Source of the DNA: Spizellomyces punctatus DAOM BR117
Lineage: Eukaryota; Chytridiomycota; Chytridiomycetes; Spizellomycetales; Spizellomycetaceae
Direction of reading: 5' to 3'
Assembly: GCF_000182565.1 (NCBI RefSeq)
Contig: NW_015971540.1
Span: 310,001 to 374,000, forward strand
Length of the DNA: 64,000 nucleotides
Below the pieces are notes generated by a model. The model was given only the letters and a program-made list of their open reading frames with translations, searched no databases and had not been told where the DNA came from. Below are positions 37,728 through 49,002 of the stretch, one piece after another (position 1 is the first letter of the stretch; each line of letters begins with the position of its first letter). Position numbers and translations under genes: made by a program.

Positions 37728-40700
37728 ATGTCTTCTCAACTTCAAAGCTTGAAAGCAGCTCTAATACAGAATGCTGGAGTGGAAGAAAAGGTTGAGGTCA
37801 ATCAGCGGCATCTTATTGACAAAATCCTTGCAAGATACTCGGCAGAATTCACAGTGTTCAGAGAGGTTTGTCAAATTCCGTCCAAAACTGGTGTTGGAGA
37901 TTTGTTAACGGCGTGTTTCACCTAACAGTTGCTTCAAAACTCAAACGATGCAGGTAAATGCAACCTTTTGCACACTCTTTGTCTTTCTGCGCTGAGCGCA
38001 TACCCTAACGTCAGGTTGTACACAATTACAGGAGCAACGGAGGTCAAAATCACATTCCAAACCAACATCCAGTCCCGAAGTTTCTGGCAAGGCGGAAGCA
38101 AACGAGTGGTTGCCAGCGTAACATACCGAAACAATGGCCGCCCATTTTCAGAAGAGGATTGGGCACGGTTACGAAAGATTGCGGAAGGAAATCCAGACGA
38201 ACAGAAAATAGGGTTTTTTGGTGTGGGCTTCTACAGTTTATTTTCAATATGCGAGGAACCGTTCGTGACATCAAATGACAAAAGCATGGCATTCTTGTGG
38301 AAGGGAGATATGCTCTACACCAAGAAAGGGATAGTTCCACCGGAGGCTCTTTCGCCAGATACGTGCTTTTACTTGGATCTCCGGGATCCGGTAGACCTTT
38401 ATGACATGGACCAGTTCGGACGCTTCATTGCCACATCATTAGCATTTACTGCCAACCTAAAGAAAGTGGAAGTCTTTGTCGATGAACAGCGAACACTCTT
38501 CTTTGACAAAAAAATGGCAGAACCGCGTCCCCTTGCGTTCCCAAAAGGAGTTTACAATCTTTCTTCTCCCAATCGCATTTTCACTCTCGAAAGCGTTGCC
38601 ATGAAAACCATTCAAATGGATGTCGAGGTCCAACCTGATGCCGAAAAGACCTTGGCGAGTTACAGGATCTTTATGAGGAGTGCTAGCGCGCACTTGGCTG
38701 TACGTCTCTCGACGCACCTAGTGAAGGAAATGGAGCGGACTACCAAGAAACGACCACCAGTACATACGGAAATGCAGATCATGTGGTCCAATTTTGACGA
38801 GTACGAAAGCTCGTCTACAGTCCGTGGTAAAAATGGCATGTTCAACGATTTACTCCCAGGACCAACAGATCAAGGTCGGATCTTTATTGGATTCCCTACG
38901 TATCAGACGACGGGATGTACGATCCAAATGGCCGCGCATTTGATTCCAACGGTAGAAAGAGAGTCCATCGATTTTGTCGATCCGACGCTCAATACATGGA
39001 ACCAGGAGCTCTTGTCCATGGGAGGCCTGCTTGCTCGAATTTTGTATGACGACGACCTCGACGCTATCGATCGGTTGTACAAGGCACTGGCACTTGATAG
39101 CACCAGTGAAATATGGTTACAAAAAAAGGCATCACATACCATGGCTGGATTTACATTCAAACCTTCTACACCATCACCTCTGGTTGGACGGATCCTCTCC
39201 GCCTACTTTCTATCTCGTAGTACCAAGCCACTCAACATTGTTTCTTCTCGTGGGATCAAACCTCTTATAGAAGTTCGGTTGCCAGATACGTCCATGAAGG
39301 AGTTTATGAAAGAGGTGCCAATTGTTCCGGATCAGACAATGGAGCAATGCGCGGAACTCTTTAAGCAGTTAGAAGCAAAGGGAGCTATACGCAAACTGAA
39401 TATCACTGACCTATTTCGAGAGCTGTCGAGTCGACCGTTCCCGCAAAGCGAAATGGTGGCGTTGTTCCGGTGGTGGTTGGATTATCGAAAAACGAACGTC
39501 ATATCCAGTACGGATGTCGAGCAGCTTTTGAGGTCTGCTGTATTCTTGGAGCCAGGAGTGAACGGTAAAGAGGACGCTGTACGTCCACTGTCAACTATTG
39601 CACATTATGTTCCGAAACATTTGATACCGTCGGATTTACCGCTACCAGTAACGGTGATGCCACTGGCCATAAGCAACGAGTTCAAAAAGGAAGAGTTGGA
39701 AAGAGGATTTGGTTTTGCGTGGTCTGAATTACCGTTATCTGTGTGGGCAGACTTTATCATCAAGCTCCCCCAATTTTCCAATGACGCGGCATTCGTTGAA
39801 AAAGTTTTGGCAGTTTTCAGTCGGCATTATGGATCCCTCAAGACGCAAACTCGCGATCAACTCGTTTCACTCCTGGCATCCAAAAAGTGTATTCCGACCA
39901 CACTGGGCATGCAAAAACCTAGTGACAGTTATTTTCCAAAAGTTACCTTGTTTCCCGATTTGCCTATTGTTCAGTTCGCGAATCCCAAAAGTGTCAGTGA
40001 TGCCTTTTTGAGGGCTTTGGGAGTTCGAGAGCATGTGGAACTTCAAATGGTTTTCAACCGAATTGGGACGTTGAATTGGGATCATGTGCAGTTGGTATGT
40101 TTTTCTGTTTTTTTGATTCTTTGTGTTGGTTTGAAGCCTGTGAAAGAGTATTGATGTAGTTTGCTTTTACGTTGTTTAGATCAAATATCTTGCAACGTGC
40201 ACGCTCAAACCAGACGAACTGGAACGGCTACGAATTACTGCGATTTTCCCTAAAGAACAAGACCCACCCTCTCGTGAGCGGTTCCGGGCCTGTGATCTAT
40301 ATACGCCTGATGACAAGTTTCGTGCATTTGGGTTACCGATCCTTGAGTGGAAGGGCAAGTGGAAGCCTCATGGTGGCGAAGGTATGGTGTTAAAAGTGTA
40401 TATTTCATGGCAGGTGATGGTTTATTGATGTGTTGCTACGTTTTTGAACCATCAAAGCCAAAATGATGCAAGATTTAAAAATCCGGACCTTGATACCTGT
40501 CCCCGATCTCGTTCAACTTGCAGCAACATCGACACCCGAAAAGCGAACGAGCATTTTACAGCACTTTTGCCAAAACTTTAAAACAACATACGCATCCCTG
40601 TATGCCGGTTCGGCCATTAAAGTCCCTTTCCTTCCAACAACAGATCCCACGCGACTTGGCACGCCCTCAGATTGTTTTGCAGATCCCTCTGCGGCTGTGA

Positions 40701-43345
40701 TGGGCTTTCAGGTACTTCATCCTGATTGGCGACTAGAGAGGGATAAGTTTGGTGTGAGGGAACATCCCCCTGCCAATGCACTTTTGGAGAGATTGCTACA
40801 GCAGCCACCGGATGTGGATAAGGCTCAAGCTGTATTTGGGTACCTGGCTACTCGTATCTCTGGTGCGTTTTTTGGATTGACGGCTACAAATTTTGTTTTT
40901 GGGGTTTGGAAAAGGCTTTCTTTTGGCTCATGTTTCCGTTATGCTCTTTACCAGATTTCACATCAGAGCACTGGGCTATCCTAGGACAAAAGAATTTTGT
41001 TCCGATCCAAAAGACTCAAAACGGACGTCGTTCTACTGTTTGGGTTCCCCCACGCACAGTTTATTTTGGCGGCTCGGACAGCTCGGCATATAAAGACCAT
41101 TTCACATATGTTGATTTCGGTCTGAATGCCAACAACTTTCTCCGAGCTTGTGGGACTCGAGAGGAACCTACCCCTTCTGAACTCGCCACCTCTCTCGTGA
41201 CGAATCCTACCCAGTTCCTCGATACGCTTGGCCACGAAAAGTACTTGGAACTCATTCGAAATGTTGCAACGCATTATCCGACCTTGAGGACTGATAAAGG
41301 GTTGCAAAGTCGGATGCGGTCTGCTGCTTGGTTGATTGGGATTGTGGCTGCTGGGGGTGACGAGGATGGTGCGGAGGAGGATGGGAAAGTACAGGATCAG
41401 TACCATGTCAAGCTGGCTAGGGCCATGGATATTTATATTATTGATGATACGGTGGTGAATCAGTTATTCAAACCGTTGGGGTAAGTGTCTTTTTTTTTAT
41501 CGCGTGATGAAAAGGCGGAGAGCTCATCACGACATCATGAATAGAGCACCTACAGATGAAGTATTGGAAGCCATGTACACAGACCTTGGTTCGCGTTGGC
41601 TCTCCTCTGTCGTCACCACCGAAGAGCGTCCCCGTGGAAACCAACGCTTCACGCAAGTCTCTGCAGAGTTGCAGAAACTGATTCGCCAACGCGCGCCTCT
41701 GCTACTATATGACGGACAACAAATGCGAACGGGCAAGGACGTTTTCTCGAATGCGGAGCAAGTGTTGCTCAATATGAAGGTCATTGAAGTTCCAGAGATT
41801 GATATTGTGCGGACGTTTGAAAAGGCTACCAAAGTGGACAAGACCACGGCTTGTTTGAGGTTTGAGAGCCGGACAAAGACGTATTGGTTGTTTGTGGTGG
41901 AGGATTATGATTGTTTTGATATTGCGAGGTGGGTTTAATAATGTGTCGACTTTTTTGGGCGATTTTCCCATTTTGTGCGGGGCATGCTGACATGTAGGGG
42001 TTTTAGATCCATAGGCAAAGTCATTTTGCGAAATTGCCGACTAAAAGATTCACTGCTCCTTTCTACCCTCTTGTCAACGTCGGTCCAAAATCTGCGCCGA
42101 AAAGGATTCCCAGTCGACCGTATCCTGAAACTCACTGATAACAAACTCAAGAACGCCCAAGTCATTATGCAAGAGCAAGCGCGACAACAACAAACTGCCG
42201 TACAGGCGGCAGCGAATTCACCGACACCGCCGACCGTACCACCTAAAAACGGATCGACGGATGACATGTCTCCTACTGTGGCGGAAGCCGTGCGACAGTT
42301 GCAGGCCATCTTTCCTGGAGCTGATCCAGGGTTTTTGCGGAGAGAGGTGGAAGCGCGGATCGGGAGTCGGCAGCCCGTGTTGGACGTGACGGAAAAGTTG
42401 TTGGATGCAGGGGACGAGTACCCCAAAGCAAATCCATCGGAGGCCGCGTTGAATGGTGTACCACCGGCTGGATCGTCGCAGTCGTCGCAACCGTCGTCAT
42501 CGGCGCCGGCAGTTGACGGGCTTTTCGGGGGGTTCTTGAGCAAGGCAAGGGACAAGATCAAAAACAAGGGTCTCACGGGGCTGGTGGAGCTCGCTGGCGA
42601 GTCTTTGCTCCCTCCCGTATCCACGAATCAGCACGGAGGGTACCAACCTATTCCTCCCGGTGGAGGAGGAACCACCATGCCCGCCGAAGAAATCACACCC
42701 AACAGCACCGTGAACCTCAAATCCCACCTCTCCAACTCGATCGCATCTCTCCGCGGAACACAGGAACCCAATTTCCGAGCCGAAATTCCTCTGAATCCAC
42801 CCCCGACACCCAGCATGCTCTCCCGTCAAGTCGCTGCACACTGTTCGATTATTTCCGACAATGACCTAGTACTACGTGATCTCATTGACGGAGTACCGTT
42901 TTATATTGACCGAGCAGCCTCACCTTCTGTTATTGCCGACCTCAACATGACAGGCATCCATCAATTTGTCATGGTCCTCAGCTTACTAGCCAACGTCTTT
43001 GGAACAGACAAGAAAGCCATTCACGTCTACTTTGATGCAACTGGGAGCACGATCGCGTTTAATCGGAACCGAACCCTGTTTTTTAATGCACGGTTTTACC
43101 TTGGTTTGCATTATAAACAACGACATCAGGGTGTGACGCTTCCTGGTGGGTTTTCAGCACCGAGGGGAGTGGAGACGGAGGATCCTGATACGTTTTATTA
43201 CTGGTTCTTGACGTGGTGTCATGAGCTTGGACATAATTTTGTGAGTGAGCATGATGCGATGCATGAGTATTGGATGAGTTCATTTGCGGAGAATTATATG
43301 AGCAAGTTGGTCAAGGTGTTGCGGGAGGTGGGGGTTGAGAGGTAG
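37728..43345 (+). CDS. Large DUF3684-like protein with Hsp90/sacsin-type ATPase domain
   Basis: A multi-exon gene with exons beginning at 37728, near 37928 and 38032 (the last running to about 40,094), then further exons through about 40.2-43.3 kb. The protein exceeds 1,600 residues. The N-terminal GHKL ATPase shows the N-box LLQNSNDAGAT split by an intron, NNGRPFSEEDW (a variant of D-x-G-x-G with Asn), and GFFGVGFYSLFSICEEP. This matches sacsin-like, DUF3684-type proteins. The middle is a long domain without named motifs. A low-complexity Ala/Pro/Gln segment lies near 42.2-42.7 kb. The C-terminal part ends in HELGHNFVSEHDAMHEYW, an HExxH-like pattern. Its role is unknown to me; a chaperone-like or quality-control function is only suggested by the ATPase fold. 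Confidence 0.7.
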
Positions 43346-43469
43346 TTCCACTAGTCCCTACCATTACCCCTATACTATATATATATATAGAAAGAGAAGG
43401 AGACCCGATTGTAGAATTACAAAACTAGTTTGTCGTTTGCCTTTTTTTCAAGAGACTGATAAATAAATA

Positions 43470-43497
43470 GTGCGGAGCCGGTGGGTATTGGCACTAG
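43470..43497 (+). repeat. Outer inverted repeat of the Fanzor transposon (3' end)
   Basis: 28 bp identical in inverse orientation to 62598-62625. It starts GTGCGGAGCC next to a TA dinucleotide. Confidence 0.9.
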
Positions 43498-43558
43498 CAC
43501 CCGCACCAGGGATTGAACCGGCGACAACCGGCTCGGAAAACCTAATCTAACCAATCTA
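43470..43558 (-). ncRNA. Candidate fRNA/omega-RNA scaffold region at the 3' end of the Fanzor transposon
   Basis: In TnpB and Fanzor elements the guide RNA scaffold overlaps the 3' end of the nuclease gene and the element's end, with the guide lying in the flanking DNA. Here only 86 bp separate the Fanzor stop codon from the element end. They can fold: GGTGCGGGT pairs with ACCC and CCGCAC across the terminal repeat, and GCCGG/CCGGT segments form a second stem. No expression evidence exists in sequence alone. Confidence 0.35.
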
Positions 43559-45345
43559 AGCTACGGCTGGAACACTCCTGCTGAACACTTCTGGTCTACT
43601 GTGTCCATCCAACATTGATTGCACGATTATCAGCATATTGCAGGTGCTCAGCGTATCTCGATTCCAGTAGCGCATCATCCAGGCTTGCTGACAGTTAGGG
43701 TTGGTACAACCCAGCAATCCATGGACTTTTTCAATCTTGCCTTCTCATCATCACCAAGGTCTTGAATGAGGTCATGTTTTGAAGCCTTTTTCAAGGAAGT
43801 CATCAGATGAACAGTGAGGGCAGACAGATGAGGTTTTATACTCGTCGAGAAGGAAGCAGTTAATCCTGTTGTGCTTAAAGAGGGTGCGCCAACCTTTCAT
43901 CTTTGATGAGGTCTGAAATCTTGCAGTTCGACCGGCATCACTCCAATCTCCCATCACAATGGTAAAGTTTTCACTGTACTTGTTGCATAAGTTGGATATG
44001 AGGTTCAATTCACTCTTCTGACGGTTTATAAATGCATGCCACTTCCACTGCATGTGGGCAGGATGCGAATAGAAGTCCTTGTGGCAGTTCCAGTCGGCAC
44101 GGTGAACGAGGAGATAGCGAGTAAAGTCCATGAGGTTCATCATCTTGTGAGATGGTAGTCATGATTCTATGAGGTCAATACTGCCGGCTTTCATCTGCTG
44201 CCATTCTTTTGCAAATCGACGGCTTCCAGTCTCCACAGCTTGCTGGTTGGCAGTGTAGCGAAATGTACCATTGCCGTCTTGGCAGTAGAGAATGTCATGC
44301 TTGTTTGGGTCGATAACAATGACATTCTCTGCTGCTCGACAAGCAGGTAAGTTTTTCTCCACATAAAGCACCGTCACCTCAGCTGTAAGAGTTGTTGCTG
44401 ACTTTTTCCCACTGCTGCACTTCCCATACTTGTCTGCTTCTGGGTGCTTTAGGTATACAGACACTGAGGTTCCATCTGTGGTGATCGAGCCTTCAAACTG
44501 CATACCGTGGCGAGACCGAAAAGCTTTGGTATGTAGATTACAGATGCGCATCCATAAATTGACCTTCTCGACGGCTTCTGCATCTCGCCACGTGATGCAA
44601 AGGATATGAGAGTAGAGGATGACGGTGTCGATCTGCACATGGCTTTGGATGAGGGAGCGGTGAAGTGGGATTGCACTGAACCGTCGAAATCCATGCTTTT
44701 CATATAGGCTTGACAACCGACAGTAGGCAGGGAAGAAGGCAAGAGGGTCTATAGTAACTGAATATGCGAGCGGCTTGTCTTGATCAGGAAATGGCAGGTT
44801 AAGTGTCCACATCTCTTCTAGAAGCTCACTCTCTTCAGCAGTCAAGTCATCCAGTGACTCGGGCATGATATCAAAAAGAAAAACTGACTTTAAGTAGCAT
44901 AGCCGAGTAAAGAAAGCTTTTCATGCATCACTTTTTGGGGGCAGTTGCTGCTTGTGTCCCTTCACGTCGAGCCACAGATTAATGTACCAAAGGAGCATCT
45001 GCATGAAATGTTCTTGAATGTTGACTTTCAGGTTTGTCATCATACTCGCTGTCAGGTAATTGATTGACTGCTGCTTGCCGTGTAGGTTTGGATGAGGAAA
45101 ATCAACGATGCGGCAGTACTGTTGAACATATGGCAGCAAACAATCCCGCTGTGCCTTCTTTGCTTCCTTTCTTGGATGCCAAGCCTCCCCCTTGTTGAGA
45201 AGATAGAGAATTGCTTCAATTGTATCTTCATTTACCATGGGAAAGGTTGGTGCAGATAGGATGTAGAATTTGAGAGTGTGGGAAGCGTGGTTGGTGAGTT
45301 GATGGATGATGGTGATGTAATCTAGAAGCCGTTGGTGGTAGGTTC
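43556..45345 (-). pseudogene. Fanzor RNA-guided nuclease, main part (disrupted)
   Basis: Runs from the viral junction at 45345 (RTYHQRLLDYIT...) to TAG at 43556-43558. A 48-nt intron (44931-44884, GTGATG to GTCAG) restores the frame between LPPK and DIMPESLDD. The RuvC-I Asp is in VIDPNKHDILY. Near the zinc finger FLLDEYKTSSVCPHC carries the DE(Y/F) glutamate used by Fanzor/TnpB subgroups with a rearranged active site. The second zinc pair is LLGCTNPNC and RuvC-III is WNRDTLSTCNM. Breaks are an in-frame TGA at 44159-44161 and two compensating single-base shifts at homopolymers (43777-43780 and 43727-43731). Together with the N-terminal piece at 62,181-62,286 the coding length is exactly 616 codons. 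The known family function is RNA-guided cleavage of DNA by a eukaryotic TnpB relative. This copy cannot make the full protein. Confidence 0.88.
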
Positions 45346-45391
45346 TGGTAGTGCATCACCCATGGTATATACCATGGGTGATGCACTACCA
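45346..45391. repeat. 46-bp perfect palindrome, left tip of the viral element
   Basis: Two 23-nt halves, TGGTAGTGCATCACCC... and its exact complement, centred on TAT|ATA with no loop. The chance flanking bases TC/GA extend it to 50 bp. Confidence 0.95.
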
Positions 45392-45468
45392 GAGGGCCCA
45401 TAGTTCATTCAACTCTACCAGGACCCATAGTACCCAGAAATGCCAGAAAACCCATAGTTCGTTCAACT

Positions 45469-45726
45469 CTACCAGGACCCATAGTACCCGTAGGAGCCAT
45501 ATTTAAACACCCTGTCAACAACTATTGCTGAAACACCCACTCCATATTTAAACGCCCTGTCAACAACTATTGCTGAAACGCCCACTCCATATTTAAATGC
45601 CCTGTCAACAACTGTAGCTGAAATGCCCACTCCATATTTAAACGCCCTGTCAACTACACTCATATAAGCTCGACCTGCTTTCGTAATGCTTACGTAATCA
45701 ATAACATCCATCATGTCACGTGGCAT
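45469..45726 (-). CDS. TIR repeat ORF, left copy (VVDRAFKYGVG repeats)
   Basis: An 85-codon frame starting MPRDMMDVIDYV. The rest is about four units of a 19-20-residue repeat (VVDRAFKYGVGxSA). It is duplicated in the right TIR at 61800-62057. I do not know a family. It may encode a real small protein or simply reflect an in-frame DNA repeat. Confidence 0.35.
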   Translation of the reverse strand: MPRDMMDVIDYVSITKAGRAYMSVVDRAFKYGVGISATVVDRAFKYGVGVSAIVVDRAFKYGVGVSAIVVDRVFKYGSYGYYGSW

Positions 45727-45842
45727 TCACTCCATCGCTGCCTCCCACATTCATTTAAAAAAGCATGACTCCCCGGGATTGGCTATGCCCCATTTCCTAT
45801 AAGGAAACAGTTGTATTTTGAGGTATTGAGTTCGAACACCTC

Positions 45843-46142
45843 ATGGCCAATTGTTTGGGCACATTTCGAATGTTGTATATGGAATCGTTTACAGAGGAGC
45901 TGGTTGGATTGGGGGGGGGAGGATGCAAGAAGCTAGCCGCCTTTAAGCAAAAACTTGGACTTGCTATTGATAGTCGCTTTTCCCACTTTACGTCAGCAGA
46001 TTACTATGCATACAACATCAAAGCTACGCATACAACTCACGTGACACATCTTCACCATTTTGGATCAAAAGGTACATTCACTTCACTCATTTCCTTCACA
46101 ATCGTTGAACCAAATAGTGTTAATGGAAGTCACGTGATTTGA
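45843..46142 (+). CDS. TIR ORF, left copy (unknown)
   Basis: A 99-codon frame (MANCLGTFRMLYMES..., ending NGSHVI) present in both TIRs. The right copy (61385-61675) differs by indels at a G-run, which shifts its N-terminal reading. No family recognised. Confidence 0.3.
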   Translation: MANCLGTFRMLYMESFTEELVGLGGGGCKKLAAFKQKLGLAIDSRFSHFTSADYYAYNIKATHTTHVTHLHHFGSKGTFTSLISFTIVEPNSVNGSHVI

Positions 46143-46596
46143 CATGTCTCAGACATGTTTGCTCATCATGGTTCTTCAAATACAGCTTTGGTTTCCGAGG
46201 TTGCCTATGGCAAAAGTAAAGGAACATTCAATCGCTTCACTGCGCATCCTCGCTTCCTTCATAATCATGGAATCATATGGTGTAAATGGAAGTGAATGGT
46301 GACTTGATTCCACATATACTTACACAAAAAACCCAGACCCAAACGTGTGTACATACTTCCACTATATGAGAAAATAATTTTTTTTTTTGAAGAAGCTTTA
46401 TTCTTTTTTTTTTTTTAAAATCTGTCTCTTAACTGAAGCAAACTACACTTTTGGGTCTGGGTTTTTTGGGTTTCTCTCCATTCATCGAAACAAACTTTTA
46501 CTAAATCATCTCGGGTTTGAGCCATTTTATCGAGTCAGCTTCTCACACTACCCGTTTTACCCATCTCTCACTTGTTTCTATTCTGCCATTACTGAT

Positions 46597-48288
46597 TCAA
46601 CGGAAACATGATTGCAGTTTCAATTGGTAGCCCCTAAATACATCCATCATCCTATCCTTCCCCTTTCCTGTGTCAGAAACATAATTTTTGAGAGTTTTAC
46701 GAAGCACATCTACAAGGTGCTTCTTATCTTTGAATCTCAACTTCATGGATTGGGGCATCCATGCTTTGATGTCCTTCAACTCCAAAACCGCATCTTCTGC
46801 TTCCTCCACATTATCCTCCAACCATTCCTCCAAGTTATCTACCACTGCAGATACCTCTTCTCTCCAATCTTTGCATGAGTCTGGAATGTTCTGAAACCGG
46901 TTTTGTAAATACTTCATATGCCCTTCCAGTAACCATTCCAAAATATATGGTTGCCACACATGAAACTTATCTGAAATGAATGGGTCGGCTAGGTACTTGT
47001 ATTCCAATTTGCTGTCCTTCACCTCTTGTTCGGTCTTCAAAAACTTGGAGCGAAAGGGTAACACTAGCATGCGCTCTACAAATGCTGTGTCGGAGGTATC
47101 ATATTTGGGCTGGCAGCGGTCGTTGAATATCATAATCCATTTGGTGGTAAGTGCCACAATTTCATCCTTTTTGCTATGTGGTCTTCAGCCAGTTTCGCTT
47201 GCATTCCCCCCATGGTTCTTTTTGGCTCTTTTGGTATCAAGTGTCTTGTGCTCGTCCATCTCTTCGAAGATTGCGAGCAAGTATCCAGCATATGCAAATA
47301 TTGCAGCATTATGACCATTCTGATTGGAATGCCTGGTGGAACGATATATATGTTCGGCATTTCCCTGCTTTGCATACCCGCCAAAGGCTATTTCCAAAGC
47401 CTGCGCAAACTTTGTCTTGCCATTGTTACCATCGATTTTGTCCTTCAGGACGCGGAAAATTTTCTCCGGATGGTCACCACGGAGGCAATATCCAGCGTAT
47501 ATGTGGGCAATATTGCGCTCCTCCTCCACAGGGAAGAGACGAGTAACAAATTCAAGCCAATCGTTGCGCAATTTGGCAGAAACATCGTTTTCGGTAGAAA
47601 AATAATCGTAGCCTACTGTCTTTGTTATAAGCACATCCTTGCTATATGGTTTCAACTTCCCATCCACAAGGTCCACATAGCCATTATTGCATCCAATCTT
47701 CAAAGGGTCCTTATCACATCTTTGCAGAAAAGTAGCATTGTATACTTCACACTTGAAACAGGAAATGATGGATGTGATGTGAGAGTTGGTAGTCAGCAGT
47801 GATTTTGCGAAGTTCTCTGTTTCCAAGCAGCGTTTGTACTTATAGGCCTTTTTGGAATCGGGGTCCACTTTGGAGAGCAAATCTAAGAAAATTCTGATGC
47901 GTTCGTCCCAGATGGGGTTCATGTGCTTGACCATAAATTGTCGGACAATCTCGCAGTGTTCCGATATAGGTTGCCACCCATCCCTAAACATCCAAACCGT
48001 CGTTCCGTCATACACAAACATCCCATCACTCAGTTTGCGTAGAAGTTGTGCCATAGAGAGATGGCTAGGGGATTTGACTGCTTCTTGTAGTTCGCCGTCG
48101 AGGTGTTCGCCCATCAGGTCCATGTCGGCATCATCGGAAGCATCTTCTTCAACTTCCACAGCATTTTTGATGTGATATTTTTCGTTAAATTCCATTGAAA
48201 CAAGCATGGGTTTGATGACTAATGGAACGTCAAAATTAGTATCCTCTGTAACATATGCCTGACATTCTTCTAAAAGTTCCGTGGCTAC
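46597..48288 (-). pseudogene. D5-like primase-helicase (viral), truncated and with an in-frame stop
   Basis: Frame from VATELLEECQAYVTED at the LTR border to LKLQSCFR at 46597. The N-terminal part resembles the D5_N region (NGYVDLVDGKLKPYSKD, SFKCEVYNATFLQR-type context before KIGCNNGYVDL). The SF3 helicase part has Walker A DGNNGKTKF (about 47,411-47,437), Walker B IFEEMDE, and the sensor/Arg segment MIFNDRCQP...VERMLVLPFRSKF. A single TGA (47185-47187) interrupts the frame between NASETG and RPHSKKDEIVALTTKW. The 5' end, including any primase domain, is cut off by the retrotransposon LTR. In large DNA viruses this protein unwinds DNA at replication origins. Confidence 0.85.
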
Positions 48289-48860
48289 TGTAGCGAACGA
48301 CTCTGATAAACCGGTTCGCTCAAAGGCATCAGGTGACCACGATTGAGGTTTCCGCAATTGTAACCTAAGCTTCGAAACCCCTAAGATCAAGCTCGGTTCT
48401 GGGCTACACCAGCGCAGCATGAAGGATACGTTACGCAGCCATGATCGATCATGGCGATGGTCCGAGATGGGAAGATCGGACGCCGCCACCCTAATGAAGG
48501 CTACGGAAACTAGTGTAGACATTACCGTAGCATATTCTTGTATAAAAAGAGGAATTCAATAAAATAAGTCGGTGGCCAGAAGCCGTAGCGACACTAAATC
48601 CCCACAACTAGCTTCTCAACTCCAATCTTAGGTTAACAGGAACCTAACAGAGCGCTTCAATGGCCTGATCACCCACACTGAAGCCTCTAAATCCTGCTCG
48701 GTTCACAACTAACTGACTCTCCTTGCCTCTCGCCCTCAAGTCGCTACCGATGCCCAAAGAAAGGATTTGGAGACTACGATTCCTAGTACGGACACCCACA
48801 CAACCTGCTAGGAGACCCAAGTTGTCTTTACCATAGTCTACCAACAAAAAATCTGTTACA
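48289..48860 (+). repeat. 5' LTR
   Basis: 572 bp with a TATAAAAA box at 48541-48548 and AATAAA near 48558. It differs from the 3' LTR at 17 sites by my count, all transitions, 16 of them CpG against TpG/CpA. Directly after it, TGGTGGAGAAGC starts with TGG as expected for a tRNA primer-binding site; the tRNA is not identified. Confidence 0.93.
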
Positions 48861-49002
48861 TGGTGGAGAAGCGCGACAAACTGCCTTCCCCTCTCAAATT
48901 CAGCTGAAAACCTTATTCGGTCATACCGAAACTCTTGCGCAAACTGAGATCTGCTCAGGTAGCTACTCGGAAACCTTTTCTCTTGTTTCGGAAACAGACT
49001 TC

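Larger units (their letters stand above)
45346..46610 (+). repeat. Left terminal inverted repeat of the viral element
   Basis: Pairs with 60917-62180 in reverse orientation up to the shared GGAAACATG. It contains four tandem copies of a roughly 60-bp unit (about 45,490-45,660) and an internal inverted pair, AAACCCAGACCCAAA near 46,325-46,343 against TTTGGGTCTGGGTTT near 46,449-46,466. Differences from the right copy in the outer 430 bp are almost all at CpG. Confidence 0.92.

Noticed and set aside
41935-42624. 229-codon minus-strand frame.
   Set aside because: Antisense to the DUF3684-like gene, which has a continuous exon here.
43490-43575. tRNA-like sequence on the minus strand (TAGCTTAGATTGGTTAGA ... 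GGTTCAATCCC).
   Set aside because: The acceptor, D and anticodon stems do not pair, and the 5' half is the end of the Fanzor gene. It is the element's 3' end, not a tRNA.
45480-45660. Regular 60-bp repeats as a CRISPR-like array.
   Set aside because: They are head-to-tail units without unique spacers, inside a viral terminal repeat of a eukaryotic genome.
48289-48522. N-terminal extension of the D5 helicase (starting MSTLVSVAFIRVAASD) as viral protein.
   Set aside because: This part of the frame is the antisense of the 5' LTR; the same sequence recurs at the 3' LTR.
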